This document shows, one piece after another, positions 51,285 to 61,597 of a DNA stretch of 64,000 nt (its first letter is position 1; each line of letters starts with the position of its first letter). Both the position numbers and the translations under genes were made by a program. The notes beneath the pieces are model-generated. The model worked only from the letters and a program-made list of their open reading frames with translations, searched no databases and was not told the DNA's origin. Origin of the DNA: Mycobacterium lepromatosis (lineage in GTDB: Bacteria; Actinomycetota; Actinomycetes; Mycobacteriales; Mycobacteriaceae); contig NZ_CP083405.1 of assembly GCF_000975265.2 (NCBI RefSeq), positions 1,674,001 to 1,738,000 of the forward strand, read 5' to 3'.

Positions 51285-52034
51285 GTGGATTTGAACGGCT
51301 CAAAGCCAAGAGTGGGTTTGACGGCCTACCTGGAGCAGGTGCACACGGGGATCTGGGACGTACCTGCGGGTTATCTCCCGGCCGATTACTTTCAATGTGT
51401 CGCCATGGCCGGCGGTATCGCGGTGCTATTGCCGCCGCAGCCGGTCGACCCCGAGATCGCCGGTCGCGCACTCGATGGCCTGGACGGTCTGGTGATCACC
51501 GGTGGTTATGATATCGATCCCGCTACTTACGGCCAGCGACCGCATCCGAGCACCGACGAGCCCCGTACTCCCCGAGACTCCTGGGAATTCGCACTGTTTG
51601 GTGCTGCGCTGCAGCGCGGGCTGCCGGTGCTAGGTATTTGCCGTGGCGCGCAGCTGCTTAATATTGCGCTGGGCGGCACGTTGCATCAGCACCTGCCTGA
51701 AGTGATCGGTCATAGCGAGCATTGGGTGGGCAACGCGGTGTTTAACAACTTGCTAGTTCGTACTGTGCCGGGTACTCGGTTGGCTGCTGTGCTGGGAGAG
51801 TCTGTCGAAGCGCGGTGCTACCACCATCAATCCATCGACAAGCTCGGTGACGGCCTGGTGGTCAGCGCATGGGACGCCGATGGCGTGGTCGAGGCGGTAG
51901 AGCTACCGGGGGACGCGTTTGTGCTTGGTGTGCAATGGCATCCGGAGAAGGCCCTGGGCGACCTGCGGCTGTTCACCGCGATCGTCGATGCTGCGTGTCG
52001 CTACGCTAATAGCAGGGGCGCAGAGTGCAGCTGA
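51285..52034 (+). CDS. Class I glutamine amidotransferase-like hydrolase, Rv2859c orthologue
   Basis: The 249-residue protein belongs to the peptidase C26 branch (PuuD/gamma-glutamyl hydrolase type). The nucleophile is Cys119 in VLGICRGAQLLN, and the catalytic His219 and Glu221 are in GVQWHPEKA. An oxyanion-loop motif VITGGYDIDPATYG is near residue 70. Such enzymes hydrolyse gamma-glutamyl amides, for example gamma-glutamyl-GABA; the neighbouring glutamine synthetase-like and aldehyde dehydrogenase genes of M. tuberculosis suggest a polyamine route, which here has lost its other members. The start is a GTG with GGAGAAG upstream. Confidence 0.9.
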   Translation: MDLNGSKPRVGLTAYLEQVHTGIWDVPAGYLPADYFQCVAMAGGIAVLLPPQPVDPEIAGRALDGLDGLVITGGYDIDPATYGQRPHPSTDEPRTPRDSWEFALFGAALQRGLPVLGICRGAQLLNIALGGTLHQHLPEVIGHSEHWVGNAVFNNLLVRTVPGTRLAAVLGESVEARCYHHQSIDKLGDGLVVSAWDADGVVEAVELPGDAFVLGVQWHPEKALGDLRLFTAIVDAACRYANSRGAECS

Positions 52035-53504
52035 CCAAAATGTGTTCATTGCGATCTGAGAGGGAGGGTCTAGCGGGGTCAATGTTACCCGAAGCCTACA
52101 TCTCCTACATCGCTGCCGAGGTCGGGTAGTGGTTGTGTTGCGGGAGCCGTTCGCTGAGGTTGGGCAAAGATGTAAGATTTGTCGAGGTTTTTGAGCACGC
52201 CGAAATCTCAGCAGCGGGAAAGAGGTGTGAAAACAAGTATCGAGATCACCATTTCGGCTGGGGACGGCCGCGTCGTGAAAATTGATGATTGACGCCGATT
52301 CCCGACAGCTTATGCCCGGTAGTCTGTACCGCCGTGTCTCCAGTCTAGACGACGACATCGCCGATGCGGGATAGTACCGTGGATTATAGCGGCCCGAACA
52401 GTCCGGTGGATACGGCCTGATCGCGGCTCTAGACTTGCTCCTGGTCGTTCAGTAGTTCGCGCCAGGCGTCAGCTACGTCGACTGCGGCGCTGGGGTGAGT
52501 GTGCAGGTAGCGCATTCGCGGCTCTCCGGCGACCACCCCCGTACCCCTTGCGGCACAGTCGTGGGTCTGCTTTGACGTGGATGTGTGTGTCGTTAGGGAC
52601 GTTGAGGACGCCATGGTTGGAGGTCACCTACAGCACTGCATTCCAGGGCAGTGCTGTAGGTGACCGGGTCAGCAACCCACTGACCTGGGTCTCTGCGTCG
52701 TGCCAGTGGGGCGAACCGATACCGAACGCATGGGCCTGCCGGTGTCTAGTTCGGTGATATAGCCATAGACCAGACCCGGCCCCGCGCGAAAACTCGTCGG
52801 TCAACTGTTGGGCGTAAGTCCTTGGTCGCGTTCGTGGGAACAAGCCGCACGCCGCGATATGCCGCATCGGTTAATTCGTTGCCGAGAAAACCTCTCCAGC
52901 AGCACCGTGAGTGCACTGATCCTGGCCTGCGTCAGCCGTTCGGACCAGGTAGGCAGTAGGCGACCATTAGTGGTGCAGCGGGTCGTCGCGTAACCGCATG
53001 TGGTTGAGCGCCTGGCCAGTGCCGGGAATGTTGCGGGCAAAGCCCAGGATGCTGTACTGACCGCCTTGTGCTCCGGTGCCAAGGGACACCAGGCTAGTCG
53101 GTGTGGTTGACGGAAGCATGCAGGGGAGTTAGTCGAGACGTCCGATGCTATCCGGGTCGGGCCGGTGGCGAGCAGCGGTGCATCATCGGTCAACACTTCG
53201 GTAACAGGTGTTGGCTCGTTGAGTCGACGAGCATCACCGTGACGCGATCAACTTGGTTGACCTGATTTATACGGCACAACCAATTCGTCAACGCCAGTTT
53301 GTCGAGCGCACCCGGAACCCTGAGCAGCGCAGCCGCAGTGGGCCAGTACGTCGCATATCGATTCGGGCACTGGACCAGGCATGGGCCCAGCCTGGCAGCA
53401 GATCGCATGTATCTCGACGTGGATCAGCCGTTGGCCCAGACACCACATCCACAGGTCGGAGTGCCGCACGGGTGATTGCATATCTGGTGCGGACGGCCAA
53501 GGAA
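52035..53504. other. Decayed tract, no gene assigned
   Basis: M. tuberculosis has an aldehyde dehydrogenase (Rv2858c) and a short-chain dehydrogenase (Rv2857c) here, but I find no convincing piece of either. Minus-strand fragments such as VYGYITELDTGRPM (about 52735-52777) and several 60-130-codon frames look like broken protein of unknown kind. One perfect hairpin lies at 52622-52665. I cannot assign the tract. Confidence 0.4.
52622..52665. repeat. Perfect 18-bp hairpin in decayed DNA
   Basis: Arms 52622-52639 and 52648-52665 are exactly complementary, with an 8-base loop (ATTCCAGG). There is no T run and no intact gene within 500 bp on either side, so a terminator role is unlikely. It resembles the other perfect hairpins in pseudogenes of this window. 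Confidence 0.85.
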
Positions 53505-54432
53505 TCAGGTCGCGCTTTCGGGTGAGGCCCACTGCTCTTCGATACGGCCGTAGCGCAAGATCATTAGCGTTATAGCCCAGGTGATGACAAACAATGCCGA
53601 CCGCCTAGTAGCCGACCTTCTTGAGGTCAAGATCATTTCCACAGTTACAAAACCCGCCCTGCTAGCCGCGAACGGGTCGGCGAACAGGCTGAATAGTTCG
53701 ACGTTGACGATCCGCAGGGCGACGGCCGCCAACAGTCCGGTGATGGTGATGTTGTAATAAGTCTTATGCATCGAAGATTGGCAAAAATCCCAGCCCTAGG
53801 CAAAAGTTCATGAACGAACCCACCGATGCTATCCTGCAGACACATGCCGGCGGCGAACGGCACGGGCACGCATAGAATATGCGTGCCACGGCAGTACTTC
53901 GGCTGCGGTGGCGTGTGTCAGGGCTAGCGCGTGATCTCGGTGGCTGTGTCGAACACAGCTCAAACAACAACTCGATCGGGTACAGCGGTGCCAGGACTTG
54001 CTGATTAATGTGGTCCAGCGGCCGACAAAACGGTTGATCAGTACGCGGTTGTCTAACTGTTGTTCCAGCCCAGCTTCGTCGTAGCTGCTTGCGGGACAAC
54101 TGTGCTAATACCCGCCAGCATGCTGATCCGGATGACGACGTTTAGCATCGCGATGCGGTAAGGAACGTCTTTGGGGCGTTGGTGCCAATCAGCGCTGTGC
54201 GATGGTGCAGTGCCGAGGAGTTATCTTTAACCGGTCCGACGATGGTTTGCATCCCGGTTGCTAGCGGCACCGCCAGCCCGAAAACCACTGTGGCGTGCTC
54301 CAGTGACACCGACCCGACACCCAGGGGATGTTTTCCATCGTTCACCAGCGTGCGGGTGGTGTTGTCGATCGCCGTTATATGGTCGGTGTCGAACGTGTAC
54401 CGCAAGCCCAAGGTGTAGGCCGTCAACTTGAT
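53505..54432 (-). pseudogene. nicT: Nickel transporter NicT remnant
   Basis: The minus strand shows the NiCoT signature LTAYTLGLRYTFDTDHITAI followed by DNTTRTLV (about 54345-54428); the family's HAFDADHI has become YTFDTDHI. Further pieces are EHATVVFGLAVPLATG, IVGPVKDNSSALHHRTALIG (about 54170-54240), YYNITITGLLAAVAL (about 53715-53760) and the end WAITLMILRYGRIEEQWASP to a stop at 53505. The first His of the metal motif is replaced by Tyr. The N-terminus is missing because of a fusion with the mtr remnant. Confidence 0.85.
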
Positions 54433-55650
54433 TCGGAGGTTCCTGGTAGCTCACGATGTGTGCACCCAGCAGGCACTCGCTGCCGTGCTCGGTGATGAGC
54501 GTACAATTCTGGTGGCGTCTTCCATGGCCTAGTCGTACGCCACGTTGCCGTAGTCCTGCACCGTGATGGAGAGTCGAGTCCATTTGCAAAAGCGTGATTT
54601 TCGGGTCAATACGACAGCATCCAGCGGGTACCGGCAAATACCGCCTACGGTACGCGCCGGAGGTTGGTCACGGCCATCGACCAAGTGTCGTACCAATCGC
54701 AGAAGAGATTATGCGCCACGATGTGGGCTTTGTGGTTGGCACCATGTTTAGGAAGATGCGGAGACGATACATTAGCGAGAGGGCAAACGCGAAGCGCGGC
54801 AGTACTTAATATTCTTCGACTACCACCCGACTGTCCTCGACTTCGATACCGTTCTGCTAGGAGCCGGGACGATCGGCATTGGACACCTGGCTGGTCGCCA
54901 CCAGCAGCTGGTTGGCGTGCAACTCGTAACCATCGTCGAGAGCCACGATAACGCCAGAGCTAAGGTTCTGTGCCTCAAAGACGTTACGGTGGGTGCGCAG
55001 TTCCCATATGCATCGACGTGATGCGGGTGAACCGTTCGCAGATAATGTCATCGTAGTGCCGAAGCAATGCGCTGCCCCGGATCACCGGGATGACCTTTAC
55101 CCCAGGAATGGAGAAGATGTGCGCGAATTCTGCTGCAAAAATCCTCTTCCGGCGATCACGGTATGTTCGGGCAGTTCAGATATCTGCATGACGTTATCGC
55201 TGGTGTGATACTCTAGCGTCGGACGCAAGGATGACAGGCGGAACCACTGGCCGCGGTCCCGTCACTATAACCACTTGTTCGGTAGTAAATTCTTCACCAG
55301 CATCGGTGCTCAGAAGATAACACCCGTCGGCTTGAACGGGTCCAAACCTGTTGTGTAGGTGGTACGCGTCGATATTATGCGCTTACCGTCGATACCGGTA
55401 GTACTCGCCGCTGAGCCCGATTGGATCGATCCGCGTGAGACGATATCATCCCAGCGCACCCGGTAGATGCGTACGTCGGTGCCATCTCGTACCGAAATCT
55501 GGATTAAATTGGTGGCCTTAGTAATATAGACGACCATCTTCGTAGGTAGGTATCCGGAGTTGAGGCAGGTCCCCACGAAGGTATCCTGCTTGCAGATCGC
55601 TTTCCGCTTGCTGGCATAGCGATCTGCGAGAATGCTGTTTTCCAAAAATG
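54433..55650 (-). pseudogene. mtr: Mycothione reductase Mtr remnant
   Basis: Mtr reduces mycothiol disulfide. The minus strand shows NSILADRYASKRKAICKQDT (about 55580-55640) and the redox-active region as FVGTCLNSGYLPTKM, in which the second Cys of GTCxNxGCxPTK is Tyr. RVRWDDIVSR (about 55430-55460), ELRTHRNV, LDDGYELHANQLLVAT and VSNAD (about 54865-55010), and LITEHGSECLLGAHIVSYQ (about 54450-54510) follow. The FAD-binding GTGSG start is lost. The C-terminal interface domain is cut off at about 54432. Confidence 0.85.
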
Positions 55651-56770
55651 TTCGGATTATAGCGATATTGTATATTTTTATTTTATTGTGCTGCTTACCC
55701 TTTCCCTAACGATGCCGAGATCGATGGTGATGAAACTCTACACTCAGCTTCTTTGCGCTTTTTAGCATTACTGGTGTCGGTGTTGTCCCATAGTTTGAGA
55801 TAAAAATCCTTTTGGTGATAGGTCATTTGGCGCGGCTGTGGCAGCAACACGAACATGTTGTATTGACATCCACTACAGGAAAGACGTTACTGCGGTTGCT
55901 TATACAACAGATCCACTGGGCGATTTGGGCAGTGTCGAAAACCGCGTAGCCGTGTTGCAGGGCCGTAGGACAGCTGCTTTTGCTCACGCTATGACCCGAG
56001 CTAAGAATCAAATTGGTTACCTTGACGTCTGGAGACCGCGATGCAGCTGTTCCTGTCCGCGGCGCATGATGTTTGAGCCAGCGGGCGGTAATCGGTAAGC
56101 CGTCCAGCGGCTTCCATTGCAGATTGGAGTCGAACTCCCCGTCGTAGTACGAGTGCGGGCTATACCTGTAACCACCATTACCTTGCAACGGACTACACCT
56201 TTGGTGCGCAGTCGAGATAGCGGCGTGATCGCTGCCGAGGCCATGCCCAGATGCAAAACCTCCGGGACCTGGAAATTCAGTTACGGGCTATTAAGGACTA
56301 GGATGCTAACGCTCGTGTGCGGGTACGACGCGCCGGCGCAACTGGTCCGCCCGGAGCGCCACGACGAGTCTGCCGGTGGGAATGGCTGTACACTAGCACT
56401 TTAGTTGGAACGTTCTGCTTGCTGATGACTGACAGAGGGTGTGTTCGAGTTCAGCGTCGTAGTTTTGCGACATGTTGGTGATGAAGTGCGGAGTTTGGTT
56501 AAGCTATCGTGACTGGCCGCACTTGTATGCGTTCTAGCGTATTAGAACGTGAGCCACGGTTGGTGAAGTGATAGGCCAGCTCGGCGTGGAAGAAGTAATA
56601 AGTGTATCCGTGCACCACCAAGACCGCATGCGCCGCTTCGGCTTCCTCCCAACGGATCAGGGTTATGATGATGTCCCCTTTACCTGTCGGGATTGTTTAC
56701 TACTGCTAATAGCTGGGCAGAACATCGGGAACCCAGCCGGTCACGAGGTGAGCTTAGAGCGTGGTCACAG
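55651..56770. other. Decayed tract upstream of mtr, no gene assigned
   Basis: In M. tuberculosis Rv2854, a PE_PGRS gene and mqo lie between mtr and Rv2851c. I see no malate:quinone oxidoreductase or PE signature here. Short frames on both strands (for example minus strand about 55823-56188) look like broken protein but are not recognisable. A local AT-rich patch lies at about 55660-55690. Confidence 0.4.
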
Positions 56771-56774
56771 ATTA

Positions 56775-57085
56775 TGTGCGACTGGCTGAAGCGTTGTGTA
56801 GCATCTGGCTAAAGACCTTTGACGCTCAGATTCTTTACGAACTACTAGCAAGTTGCAGGTGGAGTTTTTTCGTCGTAGAACAGGCGTGTTAGTATCCGGA
56901 GCTGCACCAGTCTTGACTGGCTGGCCTAAACTTGGCACTTCTGGTTGGTAACGGCCGGACGCCGAGGTGGATCTGCACGCTGTGGCTGGTGGAGGAGCAC
57001 TCCGGAGGCGAGAAGGTGTGGCGGATTGTCCTGTGTGCACCAAACGCAACGTACATGTTCGGAGACACACCACGCTGCTGCCGCG
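56775..57085 (+). pseudogene. GNAT acetyltransferase remnant, Rv2851c
   Basis: Stitched frames read EALCSIWLKTFDAQILYELL, FFVVEQAC (about 56869-56880 region), the HFWLVT strand (about 56935-56952) and [15 protein letters not shown] with [13 protein letters not shown] (about 56984-57070), which match the small ElaA-like acetyltransferase Rv2851c. The last third of the gene is missing: at about 57085 the sequence passes directly into the middle of the chelatase remnant. Confidence 0.65.
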
Positions 57086-58420
57086 CAGCGGTGAGTACGT
57101 GTTTTCTTCCGGGTTGTTGGCCTGTGCTCACGATAGCGTGATCGGTCCCGATGAGGTCAAACTGTTTCACGATCATCTGGTCGATGTACTTCTCGACGCT
57201 GCGGCGGTGGGACGAATACACATCGAGCGTGACAGCATATCCTACTCGCATGAGGACCGGTTCGTGTTGATCGGCACGATGAATCCGGATTAGGCTGACC
57301 TGCGTCAGAAACTGTTGAACCGGTTCGTCCTTGCCTTGGACGTGAACGCGTTGCGTGACGTTGACGTGCGGGTGTAGGTGATTCGCCAGCGGATGACGTA
57401 TGAAGCCGACCTGCCCGGATTCGTTGCGTGTTATGCCGAAGCTGGTGTCGAATTGTCCATCGGATCGTTGCCGCACGAGCCCTCGTTGACGACGTAATGT
57501 TTCTGGACAACGAATTACTGTGTAAAGCGGTGTTGTTTTCAGCATTCGATATGGATAGTATGTGGGTCGGTATTGACCCAGAAGTCGATCCCTATCTTTT
57601 CGGCGGAAGTCAGTTCGCTGTGGTATATTATGTTATTTAGCAATTGAGTTTGAAATCGAAGCTATAACAAGCGGCCAAACTGACTGCACCGCTATCCCCA
57701 AGGTATTTCGCGCCCGTGCGTTGATCGTCTCAGGCGTAGGCAAGAGCGCATCCGAACGGCGCTCACCGCTCGCAACGTCTATGGCAGTGTGGTGGTGGCC
57801 GCTGACAGCAGTGACGCCGACGCTCGCGGGCTTGCATTTTCGCCACTTTGCTTTTCGCCACCGAGCGGGCCGTTGCGGCCGGAGCCAGGCGACGTGCACC
57901 TTGCCATACGTCAGGGTCGCGAGGGCAACCTGGGTGATCTTCGTTGTGTATGCTTTATGCTCGATAGCTGCCCGGGATCGCATGGCCATGGTCAGGGGAG
58001 CCACCCTGTAGCTGCTGCGCGACGTCTACAAATGGTGGGACACGGTCGCGGTGATCACCTTCCGTCAGCGCTAAGCGAAAATTGCTGTTTCCGCTGATTT
58101 GCGTGTATCAGTTCCGTTTCTCAGCACGCAGGCTGGCCCGGACTGGACACCGGCGGCAAAATTTCCCTCGCCGACGGTCTGTTGGTGGTGCGCGAATTGG
58201 TTATCTGGGAAAAGGTGTGCGACCGGGGGCAACGTCCCTTGATGGTGGTACTCGCCTACGGCTGAGCTGTCGCAGGACCAGACACGTTGGTCCGCAGTCG
58301 AATCATGGCGTAACAACTGGAAGCCGAGAGCGCGTCCGTGGTGGTGAACTGCGAGACGTCGTATATGCGGCTGGCCAACTGGCCCGCCAGCTCGAGGCAC
58401 CTACGGTGCGGCTCGAATAA
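57086..58420 (+). pseudogene. Mg/Co-chelatase-like protein remnant (Rv2850c)
   Basis: The AAA+ (ChlI/BchI-like) part is visible from [16 protein letters not shown], then [20 protein letters not shown] and [11 protein letters not shown] (about 57164-57290); the Walker A end is deleted. RDVDVRV and QRMTYEADLPGFV follow, then a long scrambled region. The ChlD-like von Willebrand A end is seen as SIAARDRMAMVRGATL (about 57963-58009), VITFRQR (about 58050-58070) and LARQLEAPTVRLE to a stop at 58420. The protein is thought to load metal in corrin synthesis. It heads a cob operon that is broken throughout. Confidence 0.8.
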
Positions 58421-58469
58421 CTACGCGTCCACTATAAATTAATATGCGCCGTGCGTAGCGTGACCTAAC

Positions 58470-59062
58470 TCGGTAAGCGCTTACGCCATAGGGTCGTTCG
58501 TTTCGAGTAACCGACGATGATATCAGCATTCGTGCCAGATATAATACGTTTAGTACTAGCAGTCCATATCGGTGCGAGCAAGAGCAAATCGACGGCGGTG
58601 TTCGGAATGGCGTTGCGGTCCTGGAATGTGTGGTCTGGACGTCGTCGTCTTCCAGTTCGTTAAGAACGCCAAGTGGAAAGTCTTCGAGGAGATGGTTTTT
58701 CGCCATTTTGGTCAGTTGCACGACCAGCATGGGATCGGTGGGACCGTCGAATGGCATAATATGGATGCAGACTGGTTATGGACGCGTACGTCGTGCAAGG
58801 CGGTAAGCGACCGCGATCACGCGGAGGCCACGACGGATGACTGGGCAACGCAATGGCTTCTATGGGCTGGATGCGTGCACCCACCTGTACCTGCCGAACT
58901 GGGGCTGGGTTGATTTAGACGGTGTGGTGGACGTGTTGGTGGCCCGGCCTGGTTAGCAACATGTGGTGATCATCGGACGTGATGTTTCGTCACTGCTTGT
59001 CGAGTCAGCTGATTTTAGCGAACTAGACGACCACAGTGAGACACCCGATGGACGCTGGACGT
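58470..59062 (+). pseudogene. cobO: Cob(I)yrinic acid adenosyltransferase CobO remnant
   Basis: The P-loop region reads VLAVHIGASKSKSTAVFGMA (about 58559-58615), with Ser in place of the Gly residues of GKGKST. VVFQFVKNAKWKVFEE, FRHFGQLHDQHGIGG and TVEWHNMD (about 58638-58770) follow in another frame, then WGWVDLDGVVDVLVARPG (about 58900-58953) with a stop, and VVIIGRDVSSLLVESADF. More than three lesions are present. It is followed immediately by cobB. Confidence 0.85.
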
Positions 59063-60445
59063 TTGTGGCATTGGGTCACAAAGCGAAGCCAGTACCGAAG
59101 GTGGTTGCCGCATCCCCGCATCACGCAGTGGAAATACCACTTTTGCAAGGGTTTGATCGGAACGCTGCGGAAGGTAGGTCATATTGTCGCACCGTTTGAG
59201 GTGGGTTTGAACTTTATCGGCCTTGGCTACCACACCGTGGCTGCGTCACGCCCCGGCCGCAATCTGGACTCGTTATTGGTGGGGGGAGCATTTCATTGTC
59301 CCGTGGTCTGCGTAAGTCGCCGTTGGCGCGGGCAACGTCGTGATCGAAGATGTGATGGGTTTGTTCGACGGACGCATTGTGTTAGCCGCGGCTAACACAA
59401 TGCGTCCGAGGGTCCACCGCACACGTTATCGGCCTGCTAGGCGCTCCGGTTATCCTGTTGATCGATGCATGCGGTCAGAGCCACAGCATTGCTACTTCCC
59501 TGCACGGCTGTTCTAACGTTCGATACTGCTAACCAGGGTTGCCGGTGTGATCCTAAATTGGGTTGGTTTGGCCGGGCATGAGCAGGTACTACGGCAGGCA
59601 TGTGAGTGGGTCGGTGTCGCGGTACTGGGCGCCACCCTGCGCGTTGCTGAATAGGATTTGCCGACAAGACATCTAGATCTTGGAACTGCCGTAGAGTACG
59701 AGCGTCGTGCGTACGTCGCGGTCGAGGCAATGACGGTCCTGGTCGCCCGCCATGTCGATCTGGTCGCTCTGTTTACCGCTGCCAGGTGCTGGGCTTCTGA
59801 TCGGCCCTGGGACCCGGCAGCAGCAGTGGGCGCAACAACCGGCGGGTGTGCCACCGTGGCAATGGGAAAGGCATTCAGTTTCGGATACCCAAAGCACGCC
59901 GTATTGCTGTGGGCCGCTGGCACTGAAGTGGTCGAATTCAACCCGTTCGGTGATCCGTTGCCGGACAGCATGGACGCGGTGCTGCTGCCCGGTGGGTTCC
60001 CCGAGTAGTTCACTGCGTAGCTTGTCGCCAACGATGTCGGTCGTCGCCAAATAAAGGCACTGGCGACCGTCGGCGCTCCGGTGCATGCCGAATGCGCGGG
60101 CCTATCTACATGGTCTTCGAACTTGACGGACACCCGATGTGGGTGTAGCCGCCGGATCGGCGTGGTTCACTCCGTACCTGCAATTGGTATACGGTCATGC
60201 CGTGGCCGTGGCCGAGTCGGCGGTGTATGTTAGGTCCGCCAGCGGTTGGTCGGAGATGAGTTCCACCGAAATGTGGTCAAGTGTGCCCTATAGCTAGGCT
60301 AGTGTTAGATGTTCTGGACTCGCGATGTAGGCGGTGAGCATGGCACCATGCATGCCGGCGTCGTGGACGCTGGCAAGTACGCCTCGCCCTACGCGCCTAT
60401 CCGGGTTGTTACGTTCGCACGCTGTCGCTTATCGAAGGTAACGTA
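59063..60445 (+). pseudogene. cobB: Cobyrinic acid a,c-diamide synthase CobB remnant
   Basis: Pieces in order: LIGTLRKVGHIVAPFEVGLN and FIGLGYHTVAASRPGRNLDS (about 59152-59272), VMGLFDGRI (about 59350-59379), HVIGLLGAPVILLIDACGQS (about 59412-59475), RVAGVILNWVGLAGHEQVL (about 59533-59590), LPTRHLDLGTAVEYERRAYV (about 59658-59720), AVEFNPFGDPLPDSMDAVLL (about 59928-59988) and the amidotransferase segment VHAECAGL (about 60079-60105). It contains a 40-bp perfect palindrome at 59369-59408 and many frame changes. Confidence 0.85.
59369..59408. repeat. Perfect 40-bp palindrome inside cobB remnant
   Basis: Bases 59369-59388 and 59389-59408 are exact reverse complements with no loop. The left half continues the conserved cobB frame (FDGRI) and the right half is an inverted copy interrupting it before the HVIGLLGAPVI segment. 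It therefore looks like an inverted duplication in a pseudogene rather than an operator. Confidence 0.9.
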
Positions 60446-60490
60446 ATTGCAAAAGACTGGCGATCAACCCCGGATCCTAAGCTTGGTAGG

Positions 60491-61560
60491 TGATTGGAAA
60501 CACTTACCTGGGCCAGTTGCGGCTGGCAGGTAAGCGGGTGGTGATCGGTGGAGGCACGATTGCTCAGCGCCGGTTCCCTCTAATCACCACCAACGGCGCC
60601 GACGTGCACGTAGTTTCCCGTACCGCCGCCGCGTCGTCAAGGCGATAAACGGAATTACTTTGTCGGCGCGGGAATACTGCTCTGGCTCCTTCGACGACGT
60701 CTGGTACGCGATCGCGGCCACTCGGTGAAGCGCAGGTGAATGAGGCGGTGGTCGCTGAGGCTGGGTCGTTGTCGAATTTTTTGCGTCTGCGCCGATATTG
60801 CTGATGAAGGGACGTCGGTGTCGTTCAGTTACGTGAGATTGTCGGTAGGCGTTCCGGTCGGTGGCGAGCACCGTCGGTCGGCAGCGCCGTGGTCGGCAAT
60901 TCGCTGAGAGTGCACAAACGAAGTCTGATTCCCCTCGAAGACTTTGCAGGCTCCGCTGACGTCGTACGAGTTGGGACAGCACTGATCGCAGTGGTCCTGT
61001 TGATCCTGAGGTGATCATCGTGCTTGGCCGCCGTTTGTTGACCTAGGCCGATGGTGTGTTAACTGATCGACTTGCTCCGCCCGAACTGCCACCCGTACGG
61101 GTGTACGTGTAAGTCGTCGATGCCACCAAAGATCTCATACGGCCGAGCCATGGCCCAGGACGCAATCAATGACGTGATGATCGAAATGATCGAACGGGTC
61201 CGATCCGTGCGTTGTGTGGTCCGTCTCAAAGGCCCTCTGTCTTCGTTCGCGGTTATGGTTATGAGGAAGTCCCGGTGTGCGCTGGTGTCGGCATCCCGGT
61301 GACTGTGGTGCGAGTTATGACAATTGCCATAGCGCCGCCTGTGGTTGGTCGGCGTTTTTGTCACTCACCGGGCGATACATCACGAGTTCGTAGTAGTCAG
61401 CGGGCATCTCGCTCCCGGTCATCCCGAAATCGGCTAGTGAAAATTGGAATGCACTGGCTGCATTGTCGGGCACTATAGTTTTGAGCTTTGCTGATACCGG
61501 TCAAACGGATCGCACTTTTCGTCGATCACCGTTATCGGGGCTGCCGCAGCGTTTGGTCGT
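60491..61560 (+). pseudogene. cysG: Sirohaem synthase/uroporphyrinogen methyltransferase CysG remnant
   Basis: The NAD-binding N-terminus is seen as LRLAGKRVVIGGGTIAQRRF and GADVHVV (about 60517-60615). The methyltransferase half gives KISYGRAMAQDAINDVMIE (about 61130-61185), VVRLKGPLSSF (about 61218-61250), GIPVTVVRVMTIAIAP (about 61290-61338), FVTHRAIHHEFVVVSGHLAP (about 61350-61413) and ITVIGAAAAFGR (about 61525-61560). Many stops and shifts occur. Its loss, with cobO and cobB, removes the branch to sirohaem and corrin. Confidence 0.85.
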
Positions 61561-61597
61561 TTAAATTCTTTTTAAGATTACTGTAGGGTAACCTGCC

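Noticed and set aside
52801..53196. Minus-strand frame of 131 codons in the decayed tract
   Set aside because: No family match, skewed composition and no start signal; kept only as part of the unassigned tract.
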